A DNA stretch of 10,574 bases from Nanobdellota archaeon. GTDB lineage: Archaea; Nanobdellota; Nanobdellia; Pacearchaeales; GW2011-AR1. A program made the position numbers and the translations under genes. Of the stretch, positions 1 through 4,272 are shown one piece after another. The stretch's first letter is position 1, and every line of letters begins with the position of its first letter. The stretch is taken from contig JAHJRM010000004.1 of the NCBI GenBank assembly GCA_018830905.1, positions 1 to 10,574 of the forward strand. Direction: 5' to 3'. A model generated the notes under the pieces. That model made no database searches. It saw nothing but the letters and a program-made list of their open reading frames with translations, and was not told the origin of the DNA.

Positions 1-1
1 A

Positions 2-196
2 GAAACAAAGAGCATAAATCCTGATGATATAAAAAGATTAATTGAAGATGTCGCATTAATCAAGAAAGTTTTGTCTATTGATAAAATTGATTCTGAAGGA
101 GAGCTGACCGATTGGGCGAAAGAAGAACTTCAAAAAGCAAGACTGGAAAAAGAAGTAACTTCACATGAAGAGCTGAAGAAAGAGCTCGGATTATGA
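2..196 (+). CDS. Antitoxin of a RelE-type TA module (5' end cut by window)
   Basis: The frame is open from the window edge to a TGA at 194-196, so the start lies outside. The 64 visible residues are a charged helical peptide (D-D-I-K-R-L-I-E-D-V-A-L-I-K, then S-I-D-K-I-D-S-E-G-E-L-T-D-W-A-K) ending in S-H-E-E-L-K-K-E-L. It closely resembles the complete antitoxin at 3155-3364, with a near-identical stretch of about 40 nt around I-K-R-L-I-E-D-V. The TGA overlaps the toxin ATG as ATGA, typical of translationally coupled antitoxin/toxin pairs. I infer that it binds and neutralises the following RelE toxin. No DNA-binding fold is recognisable in what remains. The role rests on context and paralogy rather than on a named family. 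Confidence 0.75.
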   Translation, partial: ETKSINPDDIKRLIEDVALIKKVLSIDKIDSEGELTDWAKEELQKARLEKEVTSHEELKKELGL

Positions 197-444
197 TGTT
201 TAAAATCGAATATAATTCTCAATCAAGAAAATTTCTAAAAAATCTCGAAAAGCATCTTGTTAAAAGGATTCTAGAAAAACTTGAAGATGTTTCTAAAAAT
301 CCTTTTAGATATCTTGAGCATCACGAGGGCAGAGATTACAAATTAAGAATTGGAGATTATAGGGCGTTGGTTGATGTTGATTTTAAGAGTAAAATTCTTA
401 TTGTTAGAATTCTTGACAAAAGAGGCAGAATTTACAAAAAATAA
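193..444 (+). CDS. RelE/ParE-family toxin
   Basis: This is an 83-residue basic protein with the RelE layout: an N-terminal strand (F-K-I-E-Y), a basic helical hairpin (S-R-K-F-L-K-N-L-E-K, then V-K-R-I-L-E-K-L-E), and a C-terminal sheet with L-R-I-G-D-Y-R-A-L-V-D-V and I-L-D-K-R-G-R-I-Y-K. RelE proteins of this type usually cleave mRNA on the ribosome, while the ParE branch poisons gyrase. The R-I-G-D-Y-R and K-R-G-R-I-Y-K blocks favour the mRNA interferase side. The start may be ATG 193 or ATG 196; 193 overlaps the antitoxin TGA as ATGA and is preferred. It is coupled to the antitoxin ending at 196. The toxin looks full length and undamaged. Confidence 0.88.
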   Translation: MMFKIEYNSQSRKFLKNLEKHLVKRILEKLEDVSKNPFRYLEHHEGRDYKLRIGDYRALVDVDFKSKILIVRILDKRGRIYKK

Positions 445-616
445 TTGACTTAAAGGAGCAGGTTGGAGAGATTTCAGGGAATATTGAGGCTTTGGGATAC
501 TCTGGAACTTCCCCACCCGCCCACCCTGGGAAACAGGAAATGGAAATAGAGAAACTACTAATGAAAAAATATCTGAGAAAAATTTAATCAGAACCTTTTT
601 GGATGCTTTGAAATAA
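445..616 (+). pseudogene. Tail repeat copy A: decayed small gene ending T-F-L-D-A-L-K
   Basis: No intact gene fits here, but two frames carry coherent pieces. One reads a coiled-coil-like peptide (L-K-E-Q-V-G-E-I-S-G-N-I-E-A-L-G) followed by Pro-rich S-P-P-A-H-P-G-K. The other, open from 488, ends with N-L-I-R-T-F-L-D-A-L-K and a TAA at 614-616. The tail matches those of the copies near 1520, 2210, 3100 and 4910. The two pieces sit in different frames, so a frameshift in the C-rich stretch (about 510-530) probably broke an ancestral small gene built as coil, Pro-rich linker and tail. The stop lies 2-3 bp before the next module's TATA box. Confidence 0.55.
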
Positions 617-617
617 A

Positions 618-649
618 GATTTAAATACTTTAATTATACAATATAATTA
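618..649 (+). promoter_or_regulatory. TATA box plus palindromic operator of the vapBC module
   Basis: A TTTAAATA box (620-627) lies about 25 nt before ATG 649, so the transcript is probably leaderless. Between box and start is a perfect 8-bp inverted repeat, TAATTATA-CAA-TATAATTA (631-649). This is a good candidate site for autorepression by the AbrB-type antitoxin. Confidence 0.7.
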
Positions 650-879
650 TGATGGAGATAAAAACTAAGTTAAGAAAGTGGGGAAATTCTTTTGGAGTAG
701 TAGTACCTCAGAAAGATATTGAGAGTTCAGGAATTAAAGAAGGAGAAGAAATTATTCTTTTGCTAAGAAAAGAAAATAAAGAAGATGTATTGAAGGAGAT
801 GTTTGGCACATTTAAATTTAAGAAATCAACAGATAAACTTATGAAAGAAATTGATAATGAACTAGATAGTGGATTTTAA
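649..879 (+). CDS. vapB: AbrB/SpoVT-type antitoxin (VapB-like)
   Basis: This 76-residue protein starts with a swapped-hairpin AbrB domain of about 45 residues: T-K-L-R-K-W-G-N-S-F-G-V-V-V-P, then I-K-E-G-E-E-I-I-L-L-L. It is followed by an acidic and basic tail (K-S-T-D-K-L-M-K-E-I-D-N-E-L) of the kind that wraps the toxin. The family dimerises, binds its own promoter and inhibits the partner PIN ribonuclease. ATG 649 and ATG 652 are both possible; 649 ends the palindrome and sits about 25 nt from the TATA box. The PIN toxin begins 2 nt after the stop, so the two are surely one operon. Confidence 0.88.
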   Translation: MMEIKTKLRKWGNSFGVVVPQKDIESSGIKEGEEIILLLRKENKEDVLKEMFGTFKFKKSTDKLMKEIDNELDSGF

Positions 880-880
880 A

Positions 881-1240
881 ATGTTTTTATTTGATACTTA
901 TGCTTTAATTGAAATAATCAAAGGCAACAAGAATTATTTGCCTTATATCAATAGTAAAGTTATCCTGAACACATTTATCTTTTCTGAATTGTGTTATGTT
1001 TTGATAAGAGATAATTATCCTAATGTTGATGAATATTTAATTAAATATGAAAGATTCTTGGTTAGTATGAGTCCAAGTCTTATAAGAGAAGCGATGAAAT
1101 TTAGATATAATAACAAAAAGAAAAAACTATCTATGACTGATTGTGTATCTTATATCCAGGCAAAAGAACTTGGTGTGAAATTTCTTACAGGGGATAAAGA
1201 ATTTGAAGGCATGGAAAATGTGGAGTTTGTCAAGAAGTAG
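881..1240 (+). CDS. vapC: PIN-domain toxin (VapC-like ribonuclease)
   Basis: This is a 119-residue PIN domain. The expected acidic residues are visible: Asp in the N-terminal F-L-F-D-T-Y-A-L (residue 5), Glu in F-S-E-L-C-Y-V-L (about 37), Asp in S-M-T-D-C-V-S-Y-I (about 87), and Asp in F-L-T-G-D-K-E-F near the end. VapC toxins are Mg-dependent endoribonucleases that cut tRNA or rRNA and stop translation. A GTG in frame at 869 would overlap the antitoxin by 11 nt, but ATG 881, which follows the antitoxin TAA by 1 nt, puts the first Asp at the usual residue and is preferred. The domain is slightly short for the family (usually 120-140) but all motifs are present. Confidence 0.9.
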   Translation: MFLFDTYALIEIIKGNKNYLPYINSKVILNTFIFSELCYVLIRDNYPNVDEYLIKYERFLVSMSPSLIREAMKFRYNNKKKKLSMTDCVSYIQAKELGVKFLTGDKEFEGMENVEFVKK

Positions 1241-1304
1241 TTTTAATGTATCTGCAGCCTTTGTTGGAATCCTGTTTCTTTTATTTTAGGAGAATAAAAA
1301 TCAG

Positions 1305-1361
1305 GGGTACAACTTGATAATTCGAAGGCGCAAGTTGAAGGAATAAAAAGTCTGACTTTTT
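1305..1361 (+). other. Hairpin cluster and terminator-like palindrome
   Basis: CAACTT (1310-1315) pairs with AAGTTG (1332-1337). Just after it lies a palindrome of AAAAAGT, CTG, ACTTTTT (1345-1361), a 7-bp stem with a 3-nt loop. The downstream arm is a T-run, so on the plus strand it could end the vapBC transcript. Archaeal terminators are mainly T-runs, so the stem may be incidental. Confidence 0.45.
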
Positions 1362-1365
1362 CCCC

Positions 1366-1480
1366 CTACTCCCAACTTCGCACGAGATATTGATAGAGAG
1401 TTTGTCTCTACCACGAAGTCGCTCTACTCCCACTTCGCACGAGGAATCGGATTAAACTACTTCTCTACCACGAAGTCGCT
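1366..1480 (+). repeat. Two tandem 57-58-nt repeats, each closed by an ACTTCG/CGAAGT inverted repeat
   Basis: Copy 1 is 1366-1423 and copy 2 is 1424-1480. Both open with CTACTCCC, then ACTTCGCACGAG, and close with CTCTACCACGAAGTCGCT. In each, ACTTCG (1375 and 1432) can pair with CGAAGT (1414 and 1471). Copy 1 adds an inner perfect stem, TAGAGA-GTTTG-TCTCTA; copy 2 has lost it. The unit interiors differ while the ends are conserved. The 12-mer CAACTTCGCACG recurs at 6188-6199. No open frame explains this, and together with 1241-1365 it fills most of the 350-nt gap between vapC and the next module. Confidence 0.75.
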
Positions 1481-1481
1481 C

Positions 1482-1559
1482 GCCCAGCCCACCCTTGGAA
1501 CTGGAGAGGTTACTTCAAAACAGGCAGTTATTAAGACGTTCTGGGATGCTGTGAGATAG
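1482..1559 (+). pseudogene. Tail repeat copy B (ends V-I-K-T-F-W-D-A-V-R)
   Basis: This open stretch reads A-Q-P-T-L-G-T-G-E, then S-K-Q-A-V-I-K-T-F-W-D-A-V-R and a TAG. It has no start codon of its own and runs back into the hairpin repeats, so it is a 3' gene fragment. Relative to the copies at 2132 and 2944 it differs largely by synonymous or conservative codon changes (Leu to Val, Lys to Arg), a sign of past selection as protein. The stop is 5 bp before the TATA box of the next operon. Confidence 0.6.
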
Positions 1560-1562
1560 GAA

Positions 1563-1593
1563 AATTTATAAACTAAGTAAGATTGGTCTTACT
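1563..1593 (+). promoter_or_regulatory. TATA box plus 7-bp inverted-repeat operator (AbrB-RelE operon)
   Basis: TTTATAAA (1565-1572) lies about 25 nt before ATG 1594. A perfect inverted repeat, AGTAAGA-TTGG-TCTTACT (1576-1593), fills the space up to the start codon. It covers the predicted transcription start, so a bound antitoxin would block initiation. Confidence 0.7.
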
Positions 1594-1860
1594 ATGGATT
1601 TTGAGATAACTCGGCTTAGTTCGAAAGGACAAATTGTTATTCCTCAGAGTATGAGATATGGAATGAAAGAAGGTGAAAAGATGATATTGGTTAGGGATGG
1701 TGATAGAATTATTCTTAAGAGGGCTTCTAAAGCTGATGAAAATTTTAAGGAAGATTTTGAATTTGCTAAGAGAACTGAGGAAGCTTGGAAGCAGATTGAG
1801 AAGGGAGAATGTACAACTATGGACTTTGATGACTTTATTAATGAAATGAAAAAATGGTGA
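1594..1860 (+). CDS. AbrB/MazE-type antitoxin partnered with RelE
   Basis: This 88-residue protein has an N-terminal AbrB swapped hairpin with the classic S-S-K-G-Q-I-V-I-P block (residues 9-17) and M-K-E-G-E-K-M-I-L-V-R-D-G-D-R-I-I-L-K. A long charged helical tail (about 45-88) would bind the toxin. The partner at 1854 is a RelE-fold protein, not a PIN or MazF, so the DNA-binding domain has been joined to a different toxin class than in the 649 operon. The stop overlaps the toxin ATG by 7 nt, showing coupling. It most likely represses its own promoter at the palindrome directly upstream. Confidence 0.88.
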   Translation: MDFEITRLSSKGQIVIPQSMRYGMKEGEKMILVRDGDRIILKRASKADENFKEDFEFAKRTEEAWKQIEKGECTTMDFDDFINEMKKW

Positions 1861-2099
1861 GAGTTTCATTTACTGAAGAATTTAAAGAAGTCTTTTTTAA
1901 AATTAAGGATAATTTTCTTAAAGAGAGAATTATAAAACAGGTTGAGAAATTAAAGCAGAATCCTTCTGTAGGTAAGCCGATGAAATATAATCGAAAAGGA
2001 ACCCGAGAACTTTATATAAAACCGTTTAGGCTTTCCTATGCTTACTTTAAAGAAAAGAATTGTATTTTTATTTTGGATTTGTATCACAAGAAAAAGTAA
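1854..2099 (+). CDS. RelE/ParE-family toxin
   Basis: This is an 81-residue basic protein. The N-terminal strand and two helices (V-S-F-T-E-E-F-K-E-V-F-F-K-I-K, then L-K-E-R-I-I-K-Q-V-E-K-L-K-Q-N-P) are followed by S-V-G-K-P-M-K-Y-N-R-K-G-T-R-E-L-Y-I and the terminal strands R-L-S-Y-A-Y-F and C-I-F-I-L-D-L-Y-H-K-K. The K-Q-N-P-x-V-G-K-P and L-D-L-Y-H-K-K blocks are typical of archaeal RelE toxins. ATG 1854 overlaps the antitoxin stop (TGA 1858-1860). The length is normal and nothing looks broken. Ribosome-dependent mRNA cleavage is the likely activity, by family. Confidence 0.87.
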   Translation: MVRVSFTEEFKEVFFKIKDNFLKERIIKQVEKLKQNPSVGKPMKYNRKGTRELYIKPFRLSYAYFKEKNCIFILDLYHKKK

Positions 2100-2131
2100 T
2101 GATTGTTCTGCAAAGTTACAACATTCACTAC

Positions 2132-2251
2132 TTCCCACCCACCCAACTCCAAGGCAGTTTAGCTACCAAACCCGCCCAAAGCCAAGAAACTAGGCAAGGG
2201 GTGATTATTAAAACGTTCTGGGATGCTTTGAAGCGATTGGAGATTTTTTAA
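2132..2251 (+). pseudogene. Tail repeat copy C (ends G-V-I-I-K-T-F-W-D-A-L-K, read on to 2251)
   Basis: The sequence reads F-P-P-T-Q-L-Q-G-S-L-A-T-K-P-A-Q-S-Q-E-T then the T-F-W-D-A-L-K tail. The expected stop is lost and the frame continues R-L-E-I-F to a TAA. Bases 2149-2233 match 3036-3120 at 84 of 85 positions, so the two copies are a recent duplication. No own start or promoter is visible; an upstream ATG at 2060 lies inside the RelE gene in another frame and is not convincing. Confidence 0.6.
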
Positions 2252-2281
2252 TTTGAAAATATTTTACATAGAAATAGAATT

Positions 2282-2611
2282 CTAATATCCAAACCTTTTT
2301 TCATAATCTTTATGACTCATCCATTCAAGAATTATTGATAATATTGTAATTTCTCCGTTTGCTACGGAATAAATTAAACGCCATCCTTTAGGTAAATCGT
2401 ATTTCCAAAGATTATCAATCCCATATTTTTCTAAATAAACTTTTGGAATTAATTTCTTTTGTATTCTAATTCCACTAAAACCATTTTCCTCTAAATTTTC
2501 AAAGGCTTGACAGATCCATTTGTGTAATTTCTTATCTTCTGTTTTTGAATCTCTTAGCTCTTCAAAATTTTTCTGAACTTTTCCATCTGCAAATTTTATC
2601 TCTGATCTCAT
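2282..2611 (-). CDS. RelE-like toxin (archaeal long type)
   Basis: This 109-residue protein starts with R-S-E-I-K-F-A-D-G-K-V-Q-K-N-F-E-E-L, has a long helical middle, and ends with the RelE-fold strands K-Y-D-L-P-K-G-W-R-L-I-Y-S-V, I-T-I-L-S-I-I-L-E-W-M-S-H-K-D-Y-E-K-R-F. The W-R-L-I-Y and H-K-D-Y-E-K-R-F blocks are hallmarks of an archaeal RelE/ParE branch. ATG at 2611 overlaps the upstream antitoxin TGA as ATGA, so it is chosen over the ATG at 2620. It is the second gene of a minus-strand operon. Ribosome-dependent mRNA cleavage is the likely activity, by family. Confidence 0.85.
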   Translation of the reverse strand: MRSEIKFADGKVQKNFEELRDSKTEDKKLHKWICQAFENLEENGFSGIRIQKKLIPKVYLEKYGIDNLWKYDLPKGWRLIYSVANGEITILSIILEWMSHKDYEKRFGY

Positions 2612-2892
2612 TTTCTCCAACTTAAATTAGGTTTCTTCAGGTATTTTTGAACTAGTTCTGGATTCCAGATCCATATGACATGCCCTTCTTTATCTTGAGC
2701 TATTTTTCCGGATTCTAAAAGATAATCAAAGATTACACAAAAAGTTTGGTAGATCATTTTTTTTGGTAAGGCTTCCCAAAGAGATTTTTTTTTATACTCC
2801 CCAGAATTTTCTCTAATAAAATTTTCCGTTCTTAGGATAGTATCTAATTGTGGATAATGCAAAATGTTTCTTTTTAACACTGCTTGTGGCAT
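2608..2892 (-). CDS. Antitoxin of the long-type RelE module (winged-helix-like)
   Basis: This 94-residue protein has K-R-N-I-L-H-Y-P-Q-L-D-T-I-L near the start, then E-N-F-I-R-E-N-S-G-E-Y-K-K-K-S-L-W-E-A-L-P-K-K-M, then T-F-C-V-I-F-D-Y-L-L-E-S-G-K-I, and V-I-W-I-W-N-P-E-L-V near the end. Two helices followed by a recognition-like helix and a hairpin (G-K-I-A-x-D-K-E-G-x-V-I-W-I-W) suggest a winged-helix DNA-binding protein. I recognise this as the usual partner of the toxin next to it in archaeal genomes. The frame is open upstream to 3039, but that extension is low-complexity and antisense to another gene. ATG 2892 lies about 22-28 nt from a TATA-like stretch, favouring a leaderless start. 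The stop overlaps the toxin start. Confidence 0.78.
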   Translation of the reverse strand: MPQAVLKRNILHYPQLDTILRTENFIRENSGEYKKKSLWEALPKKMIYQTFCVIFDYLLESGKIAQDKEGHVIWIWNPELVQKYLKKPNLSWRK

Positions 2893-2895
2893 AGG

Positions 2896-2922
2896 TATAC
2901 ATACTTGTATAACTATATAAAA
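2896..2922. promoter_or_regulatory. Shared divergent promoter with perfect inverted-repeat operator
   Basis: TATACA-TACT-TGTATA (2896-2911) is a perfect 6-bp inverted repeat just upstream of the minus-strand antitoxin start. Beside it, TATATAAA (2914-2921) works as a TATA box for the plus-strand gene at 2944. Read on the other strand it gives TTTATATA for the minus-strand operon. One box may serve both directions, and the operator lies on the antitoxin side. Confidence 0.6.
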
Positions 2923-2943
2923 CTTTTGTTTTTTGGAGAAGAG

Positions 2944-3123
2944 ATGGTTGATGATGTTGCTGGAAGAGTTGATGGTTTGGAAGAAAAAGAAATTACAGCG
3001 TCGGGACAAGGCGTTCCCGCCCAGCCCGCCCAAAGCCAAGGGAGTTTAGCTACCAAACCCGCCCAAAGCCAAGAAACTAGGCAAGGGGTGATTATTAAAA
3101 CGTTCTGGGATGCTTTGAAGTAA
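2944..3123 (+). CDS. Small protein with Pro/Gln-rich linker and T-F-W-D-A-L-K tail (only intact tail-repeat gene)
   Basis: This 59-residue protein has a short coil-like start (V-D-D-V-A-G-R-V-D-G-L-E-E-K-E), a linker with P-A-Q-P-A-Q-S-Q and a second P-A-Q-S-Q, and a tail G-V-I-I-K-T-F-W-D-A-L-K at the very C terminus. ATG 2944 lies about 26 nt from a TATATAAA box, with a weak GGAG at 2934. The linker contains a 16-nt direct duplication (3025-3040 and 3058-3073). I do not recognise the family. No transmembrane segment, signal peptide or catalytic motif is visible. Four other tails in this window are broken copies of the same coding end. It may be a genuine small protein, or a repeat that happens to keep an open frame behind a promoter. 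Confidence 0.5.
   Translation: MVDDVAGRVDGLEEKEITASGQGVPAQPAQSQGSLATKPAQSQETRQGVIIKTFWDALK
3036..3120 (+). repeat. 85-bp direct repeat (copy at 2149-2233) flanking the inverted TA module
   Basis: The 85 bases match 2149-2233 with a single difference (C at 2155, G at 3042). The two copies are in the same direction and bracket the whole minus-strand TA operon and its divergent promoter. Recombination between them would remove or circularise about 887 bp. Confidence 0.85.
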
Positions 3124-3154
3124 GGTTTAAACAATTGCTAAACTCAAATTGGTT

Positions 3155-3364
3155 ATGGAAGAATTGAAATTAAATTCTGATGATATAAAAAGATTAATTG
3201 AAGATGTTGCATTAATTAAGAGAGTTCTGTCTATTGATAAAATTGATTCTGAAGGCGAATTGACTTCTTGGGCTAAGAAAGAGCTCGAAAAAGCTCGGAA
3301 AATTCCCAGGTCGGAATATGTGTCCCATGAAGAAATTAAGAAGAAATTTTTCTCTGAAAAATGA
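3155..3364 (+). CDS. Antitoxin, paralogue of the one at 2-196
   Basis: This 69-residue protein is M-E-E-L-K-L-N-S-D-D-I-K-R-L-I-E-D-V-A-L, then a helical L-S-I-D-K-I-D-S-E-G-E-L-T-S-W-A-K-K-E-L-E-K, ending H-E-E-I-K-K-K-F-F-S-E-K. The first two thirds match the window's first gene nearly residue for residue. A TTG in frame at 3149 is possible, but ATG 3155 is about 27 nt from the TTTAAA at 3126-3131 and is preferred. Its TGA overlaps the ATG of a toxin stub. The antitoxin itself looks complete, so it may now be an orphan able to bind toxins of the first module's type. Confidence 0.75.
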   Translation: MEELKLNSDDIKRLIEDVALIKRVLSIDKIDSEGELTSWAKKELEKARKIPRSEYVSHEEIKKKFFSEK

Positions 3365-3444
3365 GCTATGCAATAGATTGGTCTCCTTCGGCATATCATT
3401 TTTTTGATAGTCTTCAAAGAGATGTTGCTGGAAGAATTCTTTGA
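3361..3444 (+). pseudogene. Truncated RelE toxin stub (27 codons)
   Basis: From an ATG overlapping the antitoxin TGA, the frame reads S-Y-A-I-D-W-S-P-S-A-Y-H-F-F-D-S-L-Q-R-D-V-A-G-R-I-L and stops at TGA 3442-3444. This matches the N-terminal strand and first helix of a RelE toxin (compare F-K-I-E-Y-N-S-Q-S-R-K-F-L at 193). The second helix and the catalytic sheet are missing and no later frame restores them. After the stop the sequence changes to C-rich spacer, so the rest was probably removed by a deletion or rearrangement, not by a point mutation. Confidence 0.8.
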
Positions 3445-3484
3445 AGTAAATATTCTTTCCCTACCTCACCTGCCCAACCCGAAA

Positions 3485-3510
3485 CTCGGCGCCGAAGAAA
3501 GTTTTAAATA
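3485..3510 (+). promoter_or_regulatory. GC-rich box plus TATA shared with 4215-4239
   Basis: CTCGGCGCCGAAGAAAG followed by TTTTAAATA matches 4215-4239 (CTCGGCGCTGCGGAAAG, then TTTAAATA). It contains a 10-bp palindrome, TCGGCGCCGA (3486-3495). The TATA part lies about 25 nt before ATG 3532. Confidence 0.6.
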
Positions 3511-3531
3511 ATCTAAATTAGTTAAGGCGAT

Positions 3532-3684
3532 ATGGAATTAATAACAATCCCTAAGGAAAAGTTAGAACAAATCCAAAAGGAAATTAATTTTCTTAGAAAT
3601 TCTTCAGTATATAAGAGACTTTTAGAATTTGAAGAAAACCTTTCTGCAGGAGAAAAATTTACAAGAGAAGATTTAGGATTTTAA
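3532..3684 (+). CDS. Small antitoxin facing a convergent RelE toxin
   Basis: This 50-residue protein starts M-E-L-I-T-I-P-K-E-K-L-E-Q-I and ends G-E-K-F-T-R-E-D-L-G-F. The I-P-K-E-x-L/Y-E-x-I/L start and the T-R-E-D-L-G-F end are familiar from small archaeal RelB-type antitoxins, which are normally followed by the toxin in an operon. Here no plus-strand toxin follows; a RelE gene on the minus strand ends inside this gene, with a 12-nt tail-to-tail overlap (3673-3684). The start ATG is about 25 nt from its TATA box, with no ribosome binding site. No DNA-binding domain is visible, so it may act only by binding toxin. Confidence 0.72.
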   Translation: MELITIPKEKLEQIQKEINFLRNSSVYKRLLEFEENLSAGEKFTREDLGF

Positions 3685-3987
3685 TAGAAATTCCCTAATT
3701 TTTTCAATTGTCTTTTTTTGTTTCTTTTCAGATGTTTTCATTTCATACTCAAAAAGATATATCTCATTTGTAAAAATATTATGTTTGTAATATAATCTTA
3801 ATGGAGGATGCTTAAGTTTTATCTCATAAATGTGAAGTTTGGAATCAATTAATTTTCCTGCTCGTGGCCCTAACTCCTCTATTTTATCAAAGATTTTTGT
3901 GAGAATTTTTTTAAGAAAATTATTTTGACCTGTTTTTTTAAGCTGTTTCATTATTACCTTATCAAAAATAATCTTGAACTTTTTCAT
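3673..3987 (-). CDS. RelE/HigB-like toxin, convergent with its presumed antitoxin
   Basis: This is a 104-residue, very basic protein: F-K-I-I-F-D-K-V-I-M-K-Q-L-K-K, then I-L-T-K-I-F-D-K-I-E-E-L-G-P-R-A-G-K-L-I, then I-Y-E-I-K-L-K-H-P-P-L-R-L-Y-Y-K-H and I-Y-L-F-E-Y-E-M-K-T-S-E-K-K-Q. The Y-E-I-K-x-x-x-P-P-L-R-L-Y-Y core is typical of RelE/HigB mRNA interferases. A TATAAATA box on the minus strand (about 4009-4017) precedes ATG 3987 by 24-28 nt, so it has its own leaderless promoter. Antitoxin and toxin are thus independently transcribed, and their 3' ends overlap. Confidence 0.8.
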   Translation of the reverse strand: MKKFKIIFDKVIMKQLKKTGQNNFLKKILTKIFDKIEELGPRAGKLIDSKLHIYEIKLKHPPLRLYYKHNIFTNEIYLFEYEMKTSEKKQKKTIEKIREFLLKS

Positions 3988-4049
3988 AATCTTCTAAAAG
4001 AAATCTTATTTATAATTATATTCTCTCTAATCAATTTTTATAGTATTGA

Positions 4050-4124
4050 GAATTAAGGAATGCAAAACAGCTTGAAGAACTCCGCGCGTCGATTGAAACA
4101 CTGAAGAAGTCTTTGAAGCAGTAA
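4050..4124 (+). pseudogene. 3' gene remnant ending in a coiled-coil tail
   Basis: After a TGA the frame reads E-L-R-N-A-K-Q-L-E-E-L-R-A-S-I-E-T-L-K-K-S-L-K-Q and stops. The leucines and isoleucines follow heptad spacing. There is no start codon, and its codon GC (CTC CGC GCG TCG) is higher than in the neighbouring genes. It looks like the 3' end of a longer coiled-coil protein left behind by rearrangement, followed by a hairpin and T-run that could be its old terminator. The parent gene is not identifiable. Confidence 0.4.
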
Positions 4125-4142
4125 CGCTCGCTCCGCTCGCTC
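4125..4142 (+). repeat. Perfect tandem 9-mer (CGCTCGCTC twice)
   Basis: CGCTCGCTC occurs at 4125-4133 and again at 4134-4142, directly after the stop of the coiled-coil remnant. It is far more GC-rich than its surroundings. Confidence 0.8.
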
Positions 4143-4150
4143 AAAAACTC

Positions 4151-4211
4151 GGCGCTGAACAGAAAAGGGAAACAGCGACGCTGAATAAAACAGCGCCTTG
4201 CCTTTTTTCTG
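4151..4211 (+). terminator. Nested hairpin followed by T-run, possible terminator
   Basis: GGCGCTG (4151-4157) pairs with CAGCGCC (4191-4197). Inside is a compact CAGC-GAC-GCTG hairpin, and TTGCCTTTTTTC follows. AACAGAAAAGG (4158-4168) can also pair, imperfectly, with the downstream CCTTTTTTCTGTT. This is consistent with a terminator for whatever gene once ended at 4124. Confidence 0.45.
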
Positions 4212-4214
4212 TTG

Positions 4215-4272
4215 CTCGGCGCTGCGGAAAGTTTAAATAGTTCTCTATGTCTCACTATGTATGAAACATAGA
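4215..4272 (+). promoter_or_regulatory. Promoter and operator of the first MazF module
   Basis: TTTAAATA (4232-4239) lies about 25 nt before ATG 4261. CTATGT occurs at 4245 and 4255, a 10-bp spacing that puts both on one helix face. TCTATGT (4244-4250) also pairs with ACATAGA (4266-4272) inside the first codons. Such repeats suit a ribbon-helix-helix repressor. Confidence 0.55.

Noticed and set aside
1242..1290. Hydrophobic peptide S-A-A-F-V-G-I-L-F-L-L-F after vapC
   Set aside because: Only 16 codons, without start, and not part of any longer frame; could be chance in T-rich DNA.
1366..1480. CRISPR-like repeats
   Set aside because: Only two units, directly adjacent with no unique spacer of constant length, and no cas genes.
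1573..1869. 98-residue minus-strand open frame
   Set aside because: Exactly antisense to the AbrB antitoxin; Ser/Phe-rich composition of a shadow frame.
2060..2131. ATG 2060 as start of a gene leading to the tail at 2251
   Set aside because: It lies within the RelE coding region in another frame, with no promoter at the right distance, and the first residues do not resemble the intact gene at 2944.
2608..3039. Long 143-residue minus-strand frame
   Set aside because: Only the part from ATG 2892 resembles an antitoxin. The first 49 residues are low-complexity, antisense to the small gene at 2944, and lie upstream of the promoter and operator.
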